This document shows positions 58,829 to 64,000 of a DNA stretch of 64,000 nucleotides, piece by piece. The stretch's first letter is position 1. Every line of letters starts with the position of its first letter. The notes below the pieces were generated by a model. That model worked only from the letters and a program-made list of their open reading frames with translations, had not been told where the DNA came from and ran no database searches. Origin of the DNA: Sciurus carolinensis (lineage: Eukaryota; Chordata; Mammalia; Rodentia; Sciuridae); assembly GCF_902686445.1 (NCBI RefSeq), contig NC_062213.1, positions 38,328,741-38,392,740 of the forward strand. The letters are read 5' to 3'. The position numbers and the translations under genes are program-made.

Positions 58829-59690
58829 CCTTTTATTGTATGCACGTGTTTCTATAACAGCAGTATTCACGTTATATGATGATATTTACAAATATTGCAA
58901 GCCATTGAGATGATATGCCATCTCACCTTAGCTCAATTTCAGTTTGCTGAACTTTTCAAAAAACAATATTTGGAAACTCTCCTTTCTTCATTTCATTTCC
59001 TGGAATTGCCTCCTAAAAGAAGATGATTTCTTAACATAATTTCATTTTTTTAAAGTGAATTCACTGAGTTTGATAAGTAGATCTATGATTAAGTTGTGGA
59101 GAAAGATCATTATATAAATATGCATCTTAAGTAAAAAGATCTTGACTATTTTAAGAGAACCATTAGATTATGAAACTGGAGCCATTTAAATTCAAGCTAG
59201 TAGTTTATCAAGTACTTTCTATTCTTGTAGCCTCTGTAAAATGCACAGATGGTTTGTTTTTTCCTGGAACATAGTTAATACTTCATGAAAATAATCTGTG
59301 TGAATATGTTGACTATCTTGACATTTCTGTAAAAGGCTAAAGATGAAAGCTAAATGATCTTTGAAGGAATACAGCCAAAGTGGCAACATATTGAAGGGCC
59401 TACACTTGGTTCACAATCCCCACATCTTTTTATTTTCCTTTAAGGCTGGGAGGAGGAATCATATGGTACTGAGAGGAAAAAAAAAAAAATACAAAGAATA
59501 GTATGCCCTACTGCTGATTGTATAGACTTCCAGTTTAACTGGATTCTCTAAGTGAACAAATACCTAACTTCAGAACACTGAATTAGCTTTTTATGTTAAA
59601 TTTGCATAATCTGTCACTCTTAATTTCTATATGTACTTCATATGCTAATCAGACTTTTTGTGATTTGTTCCTGTTTAGTCATTTGACAAA
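58829..59690. other. Downstream flank, nothing assigned
   Basis: AT-rich, no repeat or open frame of note. A 13-nt A run occurs near 59478. Confidence 0.5.
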
Positions 59691-59694
59691 GTAA

Positions 59695-59990
59695 CAGATG
59701 CTGGAGTTATGTATCTGTTATGTATGGTGCTAAACGTACATTCTTGCTGCAAAGAGCTTATAGTTGGGAGAAAGACAAAAATAATAAAACATATACATAG
59801 CTTAAAATAATGTAGAATGATGGTTATGAAAAACACAAGGTGGGGGAATTAGAGTTACTGGGAATTTGGGAAATAGTGCTGTTGTATATAGGGCAAACAA
59901 GAAAGGTCTCTGCAAATGGGACAGAGATGTAAAGAACATAAGGAAAGGGCTGTGTAGATAAACCTAGTGGATGAGCTTTTCAGAAATGTC
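59695..59990 (+). mobile_element. L2-like 3' region
   Basis: TATGGTGCTAAACGTACATT, GCAAAGAGCTTATAGTTGGG and CTGCAAATGGGACAGAGATG resemble the usual L2-type chain of phrases; strongly diverged. Confidence 0.4.
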
Positions 59991-60039
59991 TTCATATAAG
60001 TTAATGGAAAATTGATACATCAGTCTTGGAATTTGAATT

Positions 60040-60405
60040 TGATATCCAGTAGGTAAGTCTGCCATTTTTCTTGGAGAGTGTCTTGGCTGTTTTGGCACTT
60101 TACATTTCCATAAACCTCTTAAAATAACCTTGAAGTTTAACTAATTTTGACTGAGATTGCATTGCATTTGTAATTATCTTTATAGAAGCCTTTCACATCT
60201 TACATTTTTATTTTCAGGTACTTGATGATTTTTATGCTGTTATTACATTTTTTTTAAAAATGTCACTTGCTGTATAGATATACCATTGATTTTTATATAA
60301 TAATTTTTGTCTGGGGAATTGTACTCTTAATTCCAATCATTTTCTCTCCAGATTCTTTGGGATATCTATGTATACAGTCATCATCTGTGAATTTATTTAA
60401 AAAAC
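60040..60405 (-). mobile_element. Ancient L1 ORF2 fragment, reverse (first part)
   Basis: TGACTGAGATTGCATTGCAT, TAGATATACCATTGATTTTT and GGGATATCTATGTATACAGT follow reverse L1 ORF2 (reverse transcriptase region). Continued at 60640 after a MIR-like stretch. Confidence 0.65.
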
Positions 60406-60439
60406 ACTTTTACAGTGCTTTGAAGAATCAAATGCTTTC

Positions 60440-60620
60440 CAAGCATTTTTAAAATATTAACTTCACTCTTAGAACAACCCTGTGAATGGGGTACACATTA
60501 TCTCCCACTGTATTACATGTAGACAAAGTAACAGAGAAACTGTGATAGTGAGTACTTGGCCTGGAGTTCCATACCTGGTAAAGTGGCAGGGCTGGGACTC
60601 AAGGTGTTTTGCTTCTTACT
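60440..60620 (-). mobile_element. MIR SINE, reverse
   Basis: TTAGAACAACCCTGTGAATG, GACAAAGTAACAGAGAAACT and AAGTGGCAGGGCTGGGACTC match the reverse MIR order. Confidence 0.65.
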
Positions 60621-60639
60621 CTTAGGTCATTACCTCATT

Positions 60640-61075
60640 TCTTCTGCTGGTTCATTTGCATTGGTTAGGACTTCTAGGGCTTAATAGTGGTTGTAGGAGG
60701 CATTGTTGATTTAATGATTTCAAAGGGAAACCTTTCAATGTTTTAACCATGATATTGACTGCATTTATTTTATAGGCATTCTTTATCAAATTTAGTCAGT
60801 TCCAGCTTCTAGTTTGCCAAGAGCTCTTACTTTGGAAAATGTGGAATTTTATTAGCTGCCTTGTAGGGAGGGGCATCAGTTATATAATTTGATTCATTTT
60901 AATGTGCTTATGTGGTGAATGCGATTTTTTGAACATTAACCTAGGATAAACTTCAGTTATCAGAATGTGTAAGATTGGAATTATATCTTCTTTGAATGTT
61001 TGGTAGAAATTGATGTTTAGGCCATTAGGGCTTGAATTGTTTGCTTGCTTTTTTAACCATGGAGAACCAGATTTT
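60640..61075 (-). mobile_element. Ancient L1 ORF2 fragment, reverse (second part)
   Basis: GGGAAACCTTTCAATGTTTT and TTTGAATGTTTGGTAGAAAT, then GGCCATTAGGGCTTGAATTG follow reverse L1 ORF2 upstream of the first part. Confidence 0.62.
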
Positions 61076-62325
61076 CAGGATTGGTAAGCAGCTTGATTTC
61101 ATCTATGTTACACAAGCAGTAAGAAATAGCAAGTTATTTCCTCTGTAAAAGTTTGCTAATTCTATAATGTGTGTGTGTTGGTTGGTGACAATGGCAACAG
61201 GATAGACTGGGTTTTACCTTTTTATTTTTCTCTCCAGCCTTTTTCCTATTGGAGCACCTATTTCTGCTACCATTTGTCCTGTGTGAAGGAGGTGAAACTT
61301 GGATAGTATGCCAGATTGTGTACCAGGTACCTCTGAATTCTGAATTCAAGGTACCAGGAAAGCAAATCTTAAAAACAAGCAAGCAAACAAACAAAAAAAC
61401 TGTAGGCACTGGAGGGCAAGGAGTTTATCTTTCCTTTTGTTGTTCTGTACTTACAGTATTCACTTTATATTTGAAGAGGAAATTAAGGATAATTTTATGT
61501 GATGAAAACAGAAGAATAACTGAACAAAGGGAATGAAGATGTTTGTGAGTTGTTAACCTCAGAGTTGGTGACTGGTCTCTTCATAACATCGTCCAGTTAA
61601 ATAAGTTTTTTACTAGTGGCTGAAAAAGTAATCATTTTTAACAAGGCTTTAATACCAAATACATTTTTAAATGTTCTAAATGTATGGCAGCCACTGGAAC
61701 ATAATTTTTCAGAGCTGATATAGCCAAGGCATTTAAACTTCACTTGGGGGGGGGGACTTTTCTTGTTTTATTTGTTTAAAGAAAATGTAATATTTTCAAC
61801 TACATAAAGAAATGATTGCCTTAGAGGTAACAGATGTTTTAAAGGCAATTATTATAGAAAGTTTAAATAAAATGTGTACAAAGTAATTTATTTCTCCCTC
61901 CCCTTTTTTTCTCCTTACCTCTCCTCTCTGTTCTCTGCTCTGCCCCTCTTGTCATAGTACCTTCCCCTATAACCAACACAAATAACCAATATTTATAAGG
62001 CAGTAGTTTTCTCCATATTTATACAGTCACACAATACATATATTCATTGATTATTTTCTGGATTTTCTCAATGTCATCTTAGGTCCTAAGTTTTCAATTC
62101 TGTGAATATTTCAATGAAATTACACAGGTGCTTTAAAATAGGTGATAAGCTGTAACTAGACCTTGTATGTTAATATAAATTATACAATATGTAATTTTAT
62201 ATTACATAAATATATTATCATATACTAAAGTTTTAATAGGTTATTCCACATGGAGACGGTGGGACAAAATGGGTTAAGGAAATCTGTCCAAATCTACTGT
62301 AATACCTCGAATTCATCCTTTTTTA
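61076..62325. other. Downstream flank, no gene seen
   Basis: Mostly unassigned AT-rich sequence. The plus open frame at 61249-61536 and its minus partner at 61134-61409 have no family resemblance that I can see. A run of nine Gs lies at 61746-61754. Confidence 0.45.
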
Positions 62326-62329
62326 ATGG

Positions 62330-62950
62330 CTGTATTTATATAGTGTAAATGTGCTTGCTAAAATTATTCAAACATTCTCATATTGATGAGCATTCACTTT
62401 GTTTCTGCTTATTTTTTCCTTACTAGGAGACCCTGCAGGAAACATCCTAATATGTCCATAGTTTCTGGTAGTTTTAATTATGGGTGGTAGATTTATGGAA
62501 ATCAAATGGTTTGGTTATAGTACATGCATTTAAATTTAGTAAGAGTCCCAGATTCTCTTCCAAAAAAGATCATCAGAATAATTTATAGTTTACTAGTACT
62601 ACATGAGTCTCCTTATTACAGCATTCCACCAATAATTAGGTGTTAGAGCTTTGTGATTTTTGCAAAACTATTTAGTATAAAGTAATATCTATTACCTGAT
62701 TTTGTTTTCCTGACTACTAAATTTGTACATCTCTTCATATTTTGTCTTTTGGAGGATGGGAGTATTTAAATTTGCTATTATATGCCTTCCCTGTTTTGGG
62801 TTGTTTTCTTGTCATTTTGAAAGTGATCTTTGTATATTACAGCTGTTATCAGTTTGACTTATTATATTTGTTAGTAGATCTTTTTTTCTTTTTCTTTTCA
62901 GTGTGCATTGATTTTGAATCCTACAATAGATCCTTAAGCCTGCAAATAGT
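62330..62950 (-). mobile_element. Probable ancient L1 ORF2 fragment, reverse
   Basis: TTTTAATGGCTGTATTTATA, TTGATGAGCATTCACTTTGT, AAGTGATCTTTGTATATTAC keep the order of the reverse L1 3' ORF2; very decayed. Confidence 0.45.
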
Positions 62951-63224
62951 TTTCCTTCCTTTGATAATGTTTGGGGCTTTACAGTATGGCGTCAACCTCC
63001 AGTAGTGTTAAATAGAAAGTTAAGAGTTGATATCCTTAACCTTGTTTCCAATCATAGGGTGAAGGTATTTAGTCTTTCACTCTTCCTTAGCTTTTGTTCC
63101 TCCTAGTAAATTCTCCACAAGTTCATATAGGTATCCTTTGGGGATTGATTAGAGGATCCCAAAGTTTGCCTTGGTAAGTTATTCACTTCCTCGGGTAATT
63201 TGCTTTTGTTTTCTCATGTTTTAA

Positions 63225-63815
63225 AAAGTTGAAATATGGTTCACATATCATAAAATTCATACTTTAAAGTACACAGTTCAAGAGTCTGGTATATTTGCAA
63301 GATTGTACAAACATTACCACTATCTAATTCTAAAACATTTTCACCAGCTCATAAAGAAACCTTGTACCCATTAGCAGTCAGTTCCCATTCTTCTCTTTCT
63401 GTCCCTGGCAATCACTGATCTACCTTCTGTTTCTATGAATATCACCCGTTCTGAACATTTCATATAAATGGAATCATAAAATGTGGCTTTGTCTTCTTTC
63501 TCTTAATGCTTTCAAGGTTTCTCCATGGAACAGCACTATCACGTCCTCATTCTTTTATGGCTGACTAGTATTCTGCTTGGATTTAACACACTTGTGTTTA
63601 TGCATTCATCAATTGATGGAGAAATTTCTGCATTTTCAGCTTTCTTGAATGTGATACCAAGAGTTTGGGAATTATTGGGTGAAATCGTAACTCTCTTTGA
63701 CTTTTTGGGGAACTGACAAACTTTTCCAAAGCAGGTGCACTATTTTACATCCCATCAGCAATGTGTCATAATTTCTAATTCCCCCACATTCCTGCCAATA
63801 CTTGTCTTTTTTTTA
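63225..63815 (-). mobile_element. Ancient L1 3' end, reverse
   Basis: AAATATGGTTCACATATCAT, TTACCACTATCTAATTCTAA, TTGTACCCATTAGCAGTCAG, CATTTCATATAAATGGAATC, TTCCAAAGCAGGTGCACTAT, CAGCAATGTGTCATAATTTC: a clear chain of L1M 3' phrases. Confidence 0.8.
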
Positions 63816-64000
63816 ATATTCTAGTAAGATCTTTTTCCTTTCCCTAAAACAAGGGAAAAGAAATAAGATTAAAATTGTATTAATTGAAATAGTTCTCCCA
63901 ACCCACTAATTATATAGCAAATAGGCCTGTTTTATAGGTTAAGAAACTAATATAGAACAGATCAAATGACAGGTTATAAGATTAAATTTTCAGCTACTTA

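Noticed and set aside
58829..64000. 3' end of a neighbouring convergent gene (SPAG1 would be expected from human gene order as I recall it)
   Set aside because: No minus-strand exon, splice sites or recognisable protein segment could be found; only old repeats are seen.

Overview
The window is mammalian nuclear DNA, most likely from a squirrel-family rodent (ground squirrel or marmot type). The grounds are a vertebrate gene with large GT/AG introns and a CpG-island promoter, together with many ID-type (tRNA-derived) SINEs, several carrying a tail with the motif GTATTGTGTCCATCTACAACT, and dimeric B1-dID SINEs. This repeat mix is typical of Sciuridae. There is no bacterial, viral or CRISPR content.

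One protein-coding gene is visible, on the plus strand: RNF19A (Dorfin), a RING-in-between-RING E3 ubiquitin ligase. A CpG island with GC boxes and no TATA box lies at about 6680-7790. It holds a non-coding first exon ending at 7343. Intron 1 is about 29.2 kb. Nine coding exons follow (36519-37286, 41606-41814, 46396-46540, 47132-47294, 51339-51453, 51919-52080, 54036-54249, 55939-56082 and 56645-57335 plus 3' UTR). The spliced CDS is 2517 nt and encodes 838 residues, the length I know for the human protein. Reading frame and GT/AG sites agree at every junction. The 3' UTR probably ends just after AATAAA at 58803.

The upstream flank (1-6600) and downstream flank (58830-64000) show no genes, only old repeats (MIR, L2, MER5A-like, L1M). 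Intron 1 carries the most striking element: a full-length, young-looking antisense LINE-1 of about 7.0 kb (16890-23916). It has a 14-bp target-site duplication, an intact ORF1, an ORF2 broken by an apparent single 1-nt frameshift, and a 5' promoter made of 3.5 tandem 459-bp monomers, each with a YY1-type motif. The introns also hold at least eight ID-type SINEs, six dimeric B1-dID SINEs (a seventh lies upstream of the gene), older L1, L2 and MIR fragments, an MLT1-type LTR and AT-rich microsatellites.

The points most worth checking are the monomeric L1 promoter firing antisense within RNF19A intron 1, an upstream ORF whose TGA directly abuts and is in frame with the RNF19A ATG, and a 70-bp near-identical duplication that flanks the L1 and interrupts a SINE. 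I did not find a new multi-gene system.
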